Positions 21,693 through 30,036 of a stretch of 64,000 bases of DNA are shown piece by piece. The notes under the pieces were generated by a model. That model was not told the origin of the DNA. It ran no database searches and saw only the letters and a list, made by a program, of their open reading frames with translations. The stretch spans positions 1-64,000 of the forward strand of contig NZ_JAHLQC010000011.1 of the NCBI RefSeq assembly GCF_018918265.1, in the 5' to 3' direction. Each line of letters opens with the position of its first letter. Position 1 is the stretch's first letter. Both the position numbers and the translations under genes were made by a program. Origin of the DNA: Falcatimonas sp. MSJ-15 (GTDB lineage: Bacteria > Bacillota > Clostridia > Lachnospirales > Lachnospiraceae).

Positions 21693-24314
21693 ATGTCATC
21701 CATTCAAACAGGTATTGTCTTACAGGACAATTTTTCTAATGTTGCACAGGGTGTTGTTGAATCTATGTATAACATGACTGCTGCTGCATATGAAGCATCA
21801 CAGGCTGTTAGTTCAAATGTTGACACAAGCAGTATTCAGGCAGCAACAGAAGAAATCAATCAAGCAACTGCTGCTATGGATGAACTTAGTGCAGCAGCAA
21901 GCAGACCAACAGCACCAAGTGTTGCACAGCCTGTTGTGGATGGGGGAAACGGTCAGGTGATTAACGTGGATGTAAACCCGGTACTTCCTGATCCTTTGGT
22001 TGAAAATCCTGAACCTTTAACATTGGATATTCAGCCAAACGCACCCCCGACAGGTGAAATCGGTCAACGTATCGAAAATATCAGAAATCAACTGAATGAT
22101 GTATTATCAATGCAACAGCAGATTGACCAAACTGCTGCAACAGTTGATGTATTGCCGGATGAAGTCACTAACAGAATGTCACGGGTAAATGCTCTTATAG
22201 AGCAGATACAAGCAAACCTTGCCTTTTCAGTAGAAAATCCTTTTGGTTTAGGTGGCAATGAAATTGAACAGCAACTTTCAGCAATAGAAAGATCACTGAA
22301 TCAGGCTGTTACACAGCAGAATATGCTTAATAATGCTGTTGGCAACACAGAAAGGTATATCCGTGACAATGTGGATGAACAGGGGCGTTTCAATCAGGAA
22401 ATTTCAGCCGGAACACAACAGGCAAATGAACTGACCAACACCATTAAACGGGCAGTTGCAGCCTATGTCAGTATTCAGTCAGTCGGTAAGGCGTTGGATA
22501 TTTCTGATGAACTTGCAAGCACAACGGCAAGATTGAATCTGATGAATGACAATCTGCAATCAACAGAAGAATTGACTAACATGGTTTATGCTGCTGCACA
22601 AAATTCAAGGGGTTCATTTTCTGATATGGCTGCAAATGTTGCCAAAATCGGAAATCTTGCGGGTGATGCGTTCAGTAGTTCAGAACAGATTGTTGTTTTT
22701 GCTGAACAGTTGAACAAGCAGATGAAACTTTCAGGAGCATCTACACAGGAAGCAAGTGCAGCAATGTTACAGTTGACGCAATCGTTAGCCAAAGGTTGCC
22801 TGAATGGTGATGAACTTACTTCTGTTATGGAAAACGGTTCAGCGGTAACAAAAACGATTGCTGAATATATGGGAATTACCCAAGGAGAACTAAAAGACCT
22901 TGCAGCAGAGGGACAAGTTACATCTGATATAATTATTGCAGCAATGCTTGGTGCAGCAGATCAGACAAACGCAGCCTTTGAAACATTACCTATGACGTGG
23001 GCAGATGTTTGGCAGAGCATGAAAAACAGTGCTTTGGTTGCGTTCCGTCCAGTATTGCAAAGAATCAACGATTTGGCGAACAGTCAGGCGGTTCAAACTT
23101 TTGTAAATGGTGCGATTGAAGCAATGGCAGTACTTGCAAATATTGTATTAAACATTTTTGAACTTGTCGGAACAGTAGGCGGTTTCATTGCTGATAATTG
23201 GTCAGTGATTAGTCCTATCATTTATGGTGTCATTGGTGCGTTAGCGGTATATGCAGCGTACCTTGGTATTGTAAAAGCTATTGAGTTAGCATCCGCAGCA
23301 GCAAGCATGATTCATTCATTGGCAATGTCGGCAAAGATTGCTGTTATGGCAGCAGTTACCGGGCAGACAATGGCAGCAACCGCTGCACAGATGGGTTACA
23401 ACGGTGCTTTATATGCGTGTCCTGTTGTTTGGATTATTATGTTGCTGATCGCACTTATTGCAATAATTTTTGCCGTATGTAACGCAATAGCCAAGATGAC
23501 AGGAGTTGCAAACAGCGGATTCGGTGTCATAATGGGTTGTATTTTTACGGTAGGGGCTTTATTCAAGAATTTGGGTCTTACCGTGGCAAACATTGCCTTG
23601 GGTATTGGTAACGCCATTGCAGCACTTGCATCCAATATGATGACGGCATTTCACAATGCTATTTGCAACGTACAGTCATGGTTTTACAATCTGTTATCAA
23701 CCGCCTGTTCAGTAATTGAAAATATAGCAGCAGCCTTGAACAAGTTGCCGTTTGTAAGTTTTGATTATTCAGGCATCAGTTCAGCAGCAGATGACTATGC
23801 AGCCAAGGCAAGTGAAGCAGCCGGAAACAAAGAGGACTACACCAGTATTTCAGATGCGTTCAATGAAGGTTTCACAACCTTTGATGCGTTTCAGGACGGT
23901 TGGGCATCAGATGCTTTCAATGCGGGTGCAGCTTGGGGTGACGGCGTTGCTGATAAAGTATCAAATTTCAGTTTGTCAGACTTGTTTGGTAAAACGGAAG
24001 TACCTGACCCGGCATCATATGCTGATGGTTTCAATGATGTAATAGCAAATTCCGGCATTGGTGACGGTGTTGGAAGTATTGACGATAACACAGGTAAAAT
24101 CAAGGATTCTTTGGAAGTATCAGAGGAAGAATTGAAATACTTGCGTGACATTGCGGAACAGGAAGCCATTAACAGGTTCACAACCGCAGAAGTAACTATC
24201 AATCAAACCAACAATAATAATGTTTCATCAGATACAGACATTGACGGTTTTATTACCGCATTGGATGATGCAATGGGTGAAGCAATAGATTCGATTACGG
24301 AAGGGGCAAGATAA
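21693..24314 (+). CDS. Phage tail tape measure protein
   Basis: An 873-residue tape measure protein that sets tail length and helps DNA ejection. A Gln/Ala-rich helical N-terminal third is followed by the conserved tape-measure domain (near residues 270-440, with GSAVTKTIAEYMGIT and a PMTWADVWQSMKN motif). Then come hydrophobic segments (residues 500-660, including VWIIMLLIALIAIIFAVCNA) and a C-terminal tail. GAAGGTGA precedes ATG 21693. Its presence without a tail tube or sheath gene in the element is odd; it could only act with helper tail parts. Confidence 0.85.
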   Translation: MSSIQTGIVLQDNFSNVAQGVVESMYNMTAAAYEASQAVSSNVDTSSIQAATEEINQATAAMDELSAAASRPTAPSVAQPVVDGGNGQVINVDVNPVLPDPLVENPEPLTLDIQPNAPPTGEIGQRIENIRNQLNDVLSMQQQIDQTAATVDVLPDEVTNRMSRVNALIEQIQANLAFSVENPFGLGGNEIEQQLSAIERSLNQAVTQQNMLNNAVGNTERYIRDNVDEQGRFNQEISAGTQQANELTNTIKRAVAAYVSIQSVGKALDISDELASTTARLNLMNDNLQSTEELTNMVYAAAQNSRGSFSDMAANVAKIGNLAGDAFSSSEQIVVFAEQLNKQMKLSGASTQEASAAMLQLTQSLAKGCLNGDELTSVMENGSAVTKTIAEYMGITQGELKDLAAEGQVTSDIIIAAMLGAADQTNAAFETLPMTWADVWQSMKNSALVAFRPVLQRINDLANSQAVQTFVNGAIEAMAVLANIVLNIFELVGTVGGFIADNWSVISPIIYGVIGALAVYAAYLGIVKAIELASAAASMIHSLAMSAKIAVMAAVTGQTMAATAAQMGYNGALYACPVVWIIMLLIALIAIIFAVCNAIAKMTGVANSGFGVIMGCIFTVGALFKNLGLTVANIALGIGNAIAALASNMMTAFHNAICNVQSWFYNLLSTACSVIENIAAALNKLPFVSFDYSGISSAADDYAAKASEAAGNKEDYTSISDAFNEGFTTFDAFQDGWASDAFNAGAAWGDGVADKVSNFSLSDLFGKTEVPDPASYADGFNDVIANSGIGDGVGSIDDNTGKIKDSLEVSEEELKYLRDIAEQEAINRFTTAEVTINQTNNNNVSSDTDIDGFITALDDAMGEAIDSITEGAR

Positions 24315-24317
24315 AAG

Positions 24318-24707
24318 ATGGATGCAAATGGAATTGTTAAGAAAGTACATCAGGCAGCGATTGATGCAATGGAATCAACAAAACCCGTGAATGTATATTT
24401 TGGTGAAGTGGTGAGTGCTTCACCGCTGAAAATCAATGTTGAACAGAAGATGATACTGGGTGAAAAACAGTTGATTCTATCAAGAAATGTGACAGATTTC
24501 AAGACAAAAATTACAGCCGGAAACATTAAAAACTATTACTATACAGGTGATGTAAATTCAGGAACTGCACCTGTTTCACCCGCACACGTTCATGCAGTAG
24601 GAACGATTGACATTACCGTACACAATGGCTTGGCGGTCGGTGATGGCGTTATTCTGATAAGACAACAAGAAGGTCAAAACTTCATTGTTATGGATAGAAT
24701 TGGATAA
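24318..24707 (+). CDS. DUF2577 tail/baseplate protein (XkdR-like)
   Basis: A 129-residue DUF2577 protein like XkdR of the PBSX-type tails. KPVNVYFGEVVSASPLKI and the C-terminal LAVGDGVILIRQQEGQNFIVMDRIG are typical. It starts three bases after the tape measure stop, and a terminator follows. In complete phages this gene is in the baseplate block with XkdQ, XkdS and others, none of which are present here. Confidence 0.8.
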   Translation: MDANGIVKKVHQAAIDAMESTKPVNVYFGEVVSASPLKINVEQKMILGEKQLILSRNVTDFKTKITAGNIKNYYYTGDVNSGTAPVSPAHVHAVGTIDITVHNGLAVGDGVILIRQQEGQNFIVMDRIG

Positions 24708-24718
24708 AAATGATAATG

Positions 24719-24755
24719 CAAAAGTCCTTGGTGCAGATCAGGGACTTTTGTTTTG
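24719..24755 (+). terminator. Terminator of the virion operon
   Basis: CAAAAGTCC pairs perfectly with GGACTTTTG across 14 bases, followed by TTTTGTCTT. Confidence 0.85.
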
Positions 24756-24812
24756 TCTTAGAAGGTGTTACAATTCTGATGAAGCATAAGATTATAATAG
24801 GTGGTTCAATCT

Positions 24813-24962
24813 ATGGAAATTAAAAGAAAAGATGACGGGACTATTGAAGGAATGACAACAATGGGGGATTCCGTCAAGGAAAAATTCACTGATGAAGAAA
24901 AGAAACGTCAGGAAATGAAAAAGAAATATGATAAAAAGTATGCAGTAGGCACGGTCAAATAA
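24813..24962 (+). CDS. Small charged protein of the element, unknown
   Basis: 49 residues, very rich in Lys/Glu/Asp (MEIKRKDDGTIEGMTTMGDS start). AGGTGG lies eight bases before ATG 24813, and a TATAAT-like sequence at 24793-24798 lies upstream. It sits between two terminators, so it is probably its own unit. The second terminator overlaps the stop codon region. Function unknown. Confidence 0.65.
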   Translation: MEIKRKDDGTIEGMTTMGDSVKEKFTDEEKKRQEMKKKYDKKYAVGTVK

Positions 24963-24974
24963 CCGTGCTTTTTT
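24949..24974 (+). terminator. Terminator after the 49-residue gene
   Basis: GCACGG pairs with CCGTGC across eight bases and runs into six T residues. The stem begins inside the coding sequence. Confidence 0.85.
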
Positions 24975-25014
24975 AATACCTTAACAAGTTATCAATCAAT
25001 TAAACCAAGCGTTT

Positions 25015-25045
25015 ATATAAGCGTTATATGAAACCCTGATATAAT
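25015..25045 (+). promoter_or_regulatory. Dyad plus -10 upstream of the surface-protein gene
   Basis: ATATAAGCGTTATAT (25015-25029) is a 6-3-6 dyad that lies where the -35 would be, 10 bases before TATAAT at 25040-25045. The same 15 bases recur inverted at 26787-26801. This looks like an operator or activator site controlling the surface gene. Confidence 0.55.
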
Positions 25046-25092
25046 ACTTTTACCCTTTTGCATGGGGAATATTATTTTGGAGGTTTCAGAAG

Positions 25093-26754
25093 ATGAAGAA
25101 AAAGAAGATTGTGGTTAGTATGCTTGTGGTATGCCTGTTATGTGTGAATCTGTTAAGCATGGCAGTAAAAGCAGAAACAACACCAACTGTTCATGTAGTA
25201 TCAGATTGGTATGATTTTAAGAATGCAGTGCAGTATTCACAGGATGGGGACATAATTGTTGTTTACGGTGTAGTTGATTTGGGTGATGTTGTTAAAATTG
25301 GCAGCAGTTCCAAGCATCTGACGATTGAAAGAGGGTCAGCAGATGGTTATATTATTTTTGGTTATACGCATGAAGAAGTGATGAATACAACATTTGACGG
25401 TGGTGGGATTGTATCATCATATTCTTGGATAACAAGCCAACATGAAACAACCTTTACAAATTGCACGTTCAAAAATTTTGGAAGCAAGGAAAATCTTTCA
25501 AGCAGTGGAAGTGTTGGCGGTGCGGTAAAAGTTCAATCAGGTTCATGTGTGTTCAATGCCTGTACTTTTGAAAACTGTTATGCCCTTGAGGGTGGTGCTA
25601 TTAACATAGATGGTGATGCACAGGTTGAAATCAATGACTGCATTATAAAAAATGGTGGTGCAGTAAGTTGTGGCGGTGCTGTTTATAACAGCTCGTATGC
25701 TGCAACCTGTACCATATCAGGCAGTGAGATCACCGGGAACACTGCACATGATTTTGGCGGTGGGGTCAGCAATGCCGGGAATATGACCATAATAGGCACG
25801 AAAATATATGCAAATAGTGCGGTGAATGGTGGTGCTGATGTCGCAACAAAGGTTTCAGGTGTGACAACTCTGAAAGATACTGTTGAACAACTCAATGAAC
25901 TGTTCAGCAGTGACAATATTGAAGTGAATGGTTGGGTATGTGACTATGATTTTGATGAAAATATTTATATCCCGGATGTGACCCCAACAAATGAAAATGC
26001 ACTGTTGAAATTGGACTATTCAGAAAAGCAGCCGGAAACACCTGACCCAACAGACCCGGTTGAGCCGTCAGAACCTTCCGAACCATCAACACCAACAGAC
26101 CCGGAAAAACCGGGTGAAACTGAACCAGGAACAGAACCAAGTGAAACGCCTGAACCGACAAAACCGGGAAAAGAAGAACCTGATGATAAAACTGAACCGT
26201 CAAAATCTGATAATGTGACAAATACAGATAATTCAAGCACCAATACAAGCAATGTCAGCAATAGTGACACGGTGAACAGCACCACAACCACCACAACAAC
26301 GGACAATTCAAACAGCCGGGTTGATAATTCAAAGGTGAACAGTACGGGTGACACCAATACCACCACAACGACTAATACAACAAACAATTATTATCAGGCA
26401 GCAGCCGGGAACACATCACAACCAACCATTCAGGACAGCACCCCACAACATGAAAGCAATACATATATTGTTTATCCCAATAACTGGGATGCAGTCACAC
26501 AGACTGACGAAGCACCCAAGGCGGTCAAGGATGCTGACCCGGTGCAGAATTTTAGTATTGATGCAAAGGGCGTTGACTGCAAGATTGAATTGGTGGATGG
26601 AAAATATAACATAACCATCAATGCAGATCAGCAGCAGACCGTGGTGGATGATTCAGCCAATGGCAGCAGCGTGGATTGGTTGCAGATTATTCAGGCGGTG
26701 TTGTTGGTTGCTATTCTTATATGCCTTGTCAGGAAGCCTAAAGACCGTCAATGA
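25093..26754 (+). CDS. Secreted beta-helix surface protein carried by the element
   Basis: A 553-residue surface protein. A signal peptide (residues 1-27, cleavage near VKA-ET) is followed by a right-handed beta-helix-like domain (residues 30-260). That domain has repeated Gly-Gly/Asn turns such as GGAVYNSS, GGGVSNAGN and SEITGNTAHDFGG. Then comes a Pro/Glu/Thr-rich stalk (residues 315-375), a Thr/Asn/Ser-rich segment and a C-terminal membrane helix IIQAVLLVAILICLV before a basic tail. No sortase motif was seen, so the helix is the likely anchor. TTGGAGGTTTC precedes ATG 25093. A role in lysogen surface change, adhesion or superinfection exclusion is inference only. Confidence 0.8.
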   Translation: MKKKKIVVSMLVVCLLCVNLLSMAVKAETTPTVHVVSDWYDFKNAVQYSQDGDIIVVYGVVDLGDVVKIGSSSKHLTIERGSADGYIIFGYTHEEVMNTTFDGGGIVSSYSWITSQHETTFTNCTFKNFGSKENLSSSGSVGGAVKVQSGSCVFNACTFENCYALEGGAINIDGDAQVEINDCIIKNGGAVSCGGAVYNSSYAATCTISGSEITGNTAHDFGGGVSNAGNMTIIGTKIYANSAVNGGADVATKVSGVTTLKDTVEQLNELFSSDNIEVNGWVCDYDFDENIYIPDVTPTNENALLKLDYSEKQPETPDPTDPVEPSEPSEPSTPTDPEKPGETEPGTEPSETPEPTKPGKEEPDDKTEPSKSDNVTNTDNSSTNTSNVSNSDTVNSTTTTTTTDNSNSRVDNSKVNSTGDTNTTTTTNTTNNYYQAAAGNTSQPTIQDSTPQHESNTYIVYPNNWDAVTQTDEAPKAVKDADPVQNFSIDAKGVDCKIELVDGKYNITINADQQQTVVDDSANGSSVDWLQIIQAVLLVAILICLVRKPKDRQ

Positions 26755-26786
26755 TAAAATATAAGGGTATAGGGTAGAAATGCCAT

Positions 26787-26801
26787 ATATAACGCTTATA
26801 T
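26787..26801 (-). promoter_or_regulatory. Second, inverted copy of the 15-bp dyad
   Basis: ATATAACGCTTATAT is the exact reverse complement of 25015-25029 and lies just after the surface gene. A TAAAAT-like -10 follows about 28 bases later. From here to 27026 there is no gene, only the arm-type sites and the right end. Confidence 0.6.
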
Positions 26802-26880
26802 GAGTTGTCAGCGGTGTTGTAGCATGGTAAAATACTGATGAAGCAGATGAAAACAATGGGCGGTGTGTTCAGTGGTGGCA

Positions 26881-26899
26881 TTGCCACCCTATTGCCACC
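26881..26899 (+). promoter_or_regulatory. Integrase arm-type sites, right end
   Basis: TTGCCACCC at 26881 and TTGCCACC at 26892 repeat the 11-bp pitch and orientation of the left-end sites at 12191 and 12202. Confidence 0.7.
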
Positions 26900-27026
26900 G
26901 CCCCACAAGATATACAAAGAACTGCAAAGATATTGAAACACTGAACATTTGAAAAAACTTGATTTTTCAAGGCTTACAAGGTTTAACAAGAGCGTACGAG
27001 ATACGGAAAAACAGAAGTTTCAACAG

Positions 27027-27040
27027 ACGGGGCATGTGGA
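27027..27040 (+). repeat. attR core, right boundary of the element
   Basis: ACGGGGCATGTGGA, identical to 12109-12122. It is followed by the displaced original 3' end of rlmD. Confidence 0.88.
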
Positions 27041-27208
27041 GACGGTTGTTCTCTTGTCTAGATTAAAATAAAAATTTGATGATTATATTAGTGTCACGAT
27101 TGAACTTGAAGATGTGTACATAACATCTGCAGAGACTAAGGCAACATATGATGAGATAAAGAAAGTGCAATTGTGGAGGCATTGAAGCATTTTAAGATGA
27201 ATAGTTAA
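27029..27208 (+). pseudogene. Displaced 3' end of rlmD and decayed C-terminal extension
   Basis: Reading from the att core gives G-H-V-E-T then VVLLSRLK and a stop at 27069-27071, the family's normal C-terminus. In frame beyond the stop is ISVTIELEDVYITSAETK followed by ATYDEIKK, resembling the extra C-terminal segment that many Clostridial homologues carry. After a deletion and frameshift, AIVEALKHFKMNS then a stop at 27206-27208 matches the end of that segment. So the host copy had already lost its extension, and the element then cut off the last residues. Confidence 0.7.
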
Positions 27209-27228
27209 TAAAGAGAGGTGCATATGCT

Positions 27229-27918
27229 ATGCCAGGTATACTCGTGGTTGAAGATGATGAAAATTTAAATCGTGGAATTACATTTTCACTGAAAAAATCC
27301 GGATATGAGGTTTTTTCAGCAGAATCAGTGAAAAAAGCGAAAAGAATTGCAAGTGATCATAATGTGGATGTTACCATTTGTGATGTGAATCTTCCGGATG
27401 GGAATGGACTGGAATTTGTAAGGTGGATGAGATGCAATTATAATACATACATTATTTGCCTTACAGCGCTAGATCAGGAGATGGATCAGGTCATGGGATA
27501 TGAAGCAGGGGCCGATGATTATATTACAAAGCCGTTTAGTCTTTCGGTACTTCTTTTAAAAATAGAAGCACATTTCCGCCGCAGACAGGAGAAAACGGAA
27601 GCCGGAAAGATGATTTCGGGAGATATCGTATTTATCGCAGGAGAAATGAAAGTCCTGATAAAGAGTCGTGAAATCAGTCTGACAAAAACGGAGTTGAAAA
27701 TGCTGACTTTTTTTCTTCAGAATCCGAAACAGATTCTTTCAAAAACACAAATATTGGAAAATGTGTTTGATCTGGAAGGGGATTTTGTGGATGAAAATAC
27801 AATCGCTGTCAATATCAGAAGACTCCGTGAGAAAATCGAAGACAATCCGGCTGCACCGGTCTATATAAAGAATATCAGAGGTCTTGGGTATATATGGAAT
27901 CAGGAGGTAAGGCAGTGA
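27229..27918 (+). CDS. OmpR-family response regulator of a Bce-like module
   Basis: A 229-residue response regulator: receiver domain residues 1-115 with the phospho-acceptor Asp in TICDVNLPDGNG, TA motif in CLTALDQ, and Lys in YITKPFS; winged-helix DNA-binding domain residues 130-225 (ENTIAVNIRRLREKIED). AGAGAGGTG precedes ATG 27229. Its stop overlaps the GTG start of the kinase. Codon choice (more CGN arginine, more GC) differs from the flanking host genes, suggesting transfer. Confidence 0.9.
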   Translation: MPGILVVEDDENLNRGITFSLKKSGYEVFSAESVKKAKRIASDHNVDVTICDVNLPDGNGLEFVRWMRCNYNTYIICLTALDQEMDQVMGYEAGADDYITKPFSLSVLLLKIEAHFRRRQEKTEAGKMISGDIVFIAGEMKVLIKSREISLTKTELKMLTFFLQNPKQILSKTQILENVFDLEGDFVDENTIAVNIRRLREKIEDNPAAPVYIKNIRGLGYIWNQEVRQ

Positions 27919-29159
27919 CAAAGAGATATCGCAAGAAGATTACAGTAGTGCTCTCATTGGTATTACCTGTCATATTATTGTTTGCAATATTAAATTGCTT
28001 TACCACGTATGTGTTTTATGAAGATTATAAATATAAAATGAATCTTATGACAGAGATTGCTGCAAAGGAAGAATTTTCCGGGCTGGATGTTGTTTCGGAA
28101 TTGCTTAAGGATAAGGATATTGAAACTAACGAACAGGGAAGGCGATTATTGGAGCAATATGGATATTGGGGGAATAAAGGGAATGCATTTTATTCGCAAT
28201 TCCGGCATCAGGTTATGGTGACCGGTGCTGTAAGCACTGTGATATGCGTGCTTCTTTTGACTTTTTTACTTTATTGGAAGAAAAAAGAAGATGCGTGTCA
28301 TCAAAAAATTTTAGACCAGTTGGAAGAAATTCTGATCAGATTCCGTGAAAATAAATTTGATGATTTACTGAAAACGGAAAATCATGCAGAACTGGAAAAA
28401 TTGAATGACCAGCTTGAAGCAATCGGACATCATATTCAGTTGATAAAGGAAGAAGCAAGGGCAGAAAAGGAGAATACGAAAGAAATGGTTTCTGATATTT
28501 CTCACCAGTTAAAGACACCGGTTGCAGCTTTGGATACATGTTTTAGTGTGCTGATGCAGAATGACTTAAGTGCCACAGAACAGGAGGAGTTTCGTATCCG
28601 TTGTCGGAGTGCTCTGGATGGACTGGAGACATTATTGCAGTCGCTTCTTGAAATATCCAAGATGGAAACTGGACTGATTCAGATTAATAAGAAAAAACTT
28701 CCGCTTATGGATACTGTCATATCTGCTGTGAACCGCACTTATCCTAAAGCGGATGAGAAAGAAATTGAATTCGTTTTTGACTATGAAAAAGAGCTGGAAA
28801 CATGCACGATTATGCAGGATAAAAGGTGGCTTGGTGAAGCTGTGATCAACGTTTTAGATAATGCAATCAAGTACAGTCCGTGTGGTTCAAAAATATTTAT
28901 CCGGTTACAAAAAAGAAACGATCTTGTAAGAATGGAAATTGAGGATCAGGGAATTGGTATTCCGCAGAATGAGTATCACAAAATTTTTCAACGATTTTAC
29001 AGAGGAAGTTCTGGGGAGGTCATGGAAAAGAGTGGTACAGGAATCGGACTTTTTCTATCGAGAGAAATTATCGAAAAACACGCAGGTACGATTACGGTAA
29101 CCTCCGGCAAAAAGAAAAAAGGAAGCACGTTTGTGATTCAATTACCATATGTTGGTTAA
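27915..29159 (+). CDS. Sensor histidine kinase of the Bce-like module
   Basis: A 414-residue membrane kinase. Two transmembrane helices (near residues 10-32 and 100-122) bracket about 65 extracytoplasmic residues. The HisKA phospho-acceptor is in DISHQLKTPVAALD, the N box in NVLDNAIKYSP, and G boxes in DQGIGIPQNE and SGTGIGLFLS. GTG 27915 is used because GGAGG lies seven bases before it, and it overlaps the regulator stop. It should signal to the adjacent response regulator and respond to an envelope stress or peptide handled by the ABC transporter downstream. Confidence 0.88.
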   Translation: MTKRYRKKITVVLSLVLPVILLFAILNCFTTYVFYEDYKYKMNLMTEIAAKEEFSGLDVVSELLKDKDIETNEQGRRLLEQYGYWGNKGNAFYSQFRHQVMVTGAVSTVICVLLLTFLLYWKKKEDACHQKILDQLEEILIRFRENKFDDLLKTENHAELEKLNDQLEAIGHHIQLIKEEARAEKENTKEMVSDISHQLKTPVAALDTCFSVLMQNDLSATEQEEFRIRCRSALDGLETLLQSLLEISKMETGLIQINKKKLPLMDTVISAVNRTYPKADEKEIEFVFDYEKELETCTIMQDKRWLGEAVINVLDNAIKYSPCGSKIFIRLQKRNDLVRMEIEDQGIGIPQNEYHKIFQRFYRGSSGEVMEKSGTGIGLFLSREIIEKHAGTITVTSGKKKKGSTFVIQLPYVG

Positions 29160-29168
29160 ATTTTAAGT

Positions 29169-29211
29169 GAGCAGAAATCTTACAATTCTGTAAGGGTTCT
29201 GCTCATTTTTT
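29169..29211 (+). terminator. Terminator between kinase and ABC genes
   Basis: GAGCAGAA-AT-CTTACA pairs with TGTAAG-GG-TTCTGCTC and runs into ATTTTTT. The ABC genes therefore probably have a separate promoter; TATAAT at 29238-29243 is a candidate -10. Confidence 0.85.
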
Positions 29212-29361
29212 GAAAGTGAAATGAAAGATTGTCCTGATATAATTTGGGTGTAGGTTGAAAAATGACGAAATATTTCAAGTCGAGCAGCTGCGAGACTTGG
29301 CACGTGATTCTGGTCAGCGTAAGCTGACAAATTCTTTACAGAATTGAAAAGGAGGCAACAC

Positions 29362-30036
29362 ATGAGTGTGATATTAGAAACCAAGCAGCTTTGTAAGTTT
29401 TATGGCGCAGGTGAGAATCAGGTCAAAGCGGTCAATCAGGTGGACATTCAGATTGAGCAGGGAGAATTTGTTGCAATTGTTGGAAAGTCAGGTTCCGGCA
29501 AAAGTACATTACTTCATATGCTTGGAGGGCTTGATACCCCGACAAAAGGCAGTGTTATTTTAGCAGGGAAAGATTTATACAGGATGAAGGAAGATGCCCT
29601 TGCTGTTTTCCGCAGAAGAAAAATCGGATTTGTTTTTCAGGCATTTAATCTGGTTTCATCTGTTAATGTCTGGGAAAATATTGTACTGCCACTGGGGCTG
29701 GATGGAAGAAAAGTGGATGAAGCGTATGTAAATGATATCATTGCAACTCTGGGGATTGAAAAGAGGATTTACAATCTGCCAAATCAGTTGTCCGGAGGAC
29801 AGCAGCAGAGAGTAGCAATTGCAAGAGCACTGGTGAATCGTCCGGAAATTATATTTGCAGATGAGCCGACAGGAAATCTTGATTCTAAGACCAGTGATGA
29901 GGTAATCGCCCTGCTTAAGATGACAGCAAAAAAATATGGACAGACAATTGTAATGATTACCCATGATGACGAAATTGCACAGGTCGCTGATCGTATTCTG
30001 GTAATTGAGGATGGACAGGTGGTGGATTTCAGATGA
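29362..30036 (+). CDS. ABC transporter ATP-binding protein (MacB/BceA-like)
   Basis: A 224-residue ATPase. Walker A GKSGSGKSTLL, Q-loop FVFQAFNLV, signature LSGGQQQRVAIARAL, Walker B EIIFADEPTGNLD, H-loop MITHDDE. AAAAGGAGG lies seven bases before ATG 29362. It overlaps the permease start by ATGA. It belongs to the class that powers FtsX-type permeases and would energise antimicrobial-peptide resistance or export with the gene downstream. Confidence 0.92.
   Translation: MSVILETKQLCKFYGAGENQVKAVNQVDIQIEQGEFVAIVGKSGSGKSTLLHMLGGLDTPTKGSVILAGKDLYRMKEDALAVFRRRKIGFVFQAFNLVSSVNVWENIVLPLGLDGRKVDEAYVNDIIATLGIEKRIYNLPNQLSGGQQQRVAIARALVNRPEIIFADEPTGNLDSKTSDEVIALLKMTAKKYGQTIVMITHDDEIAQVADRILVIEDGQVVDFR

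Larger units (their letters stand above)
12109..27040. mobile_element. 14.9-kb integrated phage-like element in the 3' end of rlmD
   Basis: Both edges carry the 14-bp sequence ACGGGGCATGTGGA (12109-12122 and 27027-27040). Just inside each end is a pair of TTGCCACC sites spaced 11 bp apart. A tyrosine integrase is transcribed towards the left end. Contents run: integrase, repressor/Cro switch, primase-helicase, origin-like repeats, small early genes, leader RNA, scaffold-capsid-tape measure-DUF2577, a small basic gene and a beta-helix surface gene. No terminase, portal, protease, tail tube, sheath or lysis genes were found. This suggests a satellite or a domesticated mini-prophage. Integration at rlmD/rum 3' ends is known for other Firmicute elements. 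Confidence 0.9.

Noticed and set aside
21251..21694. Programmed frameshift for tail chaperones
   Set aside because: No slippery heptamer was seen near the end of the 21278 gene, and the genes do not overlap in the required way.
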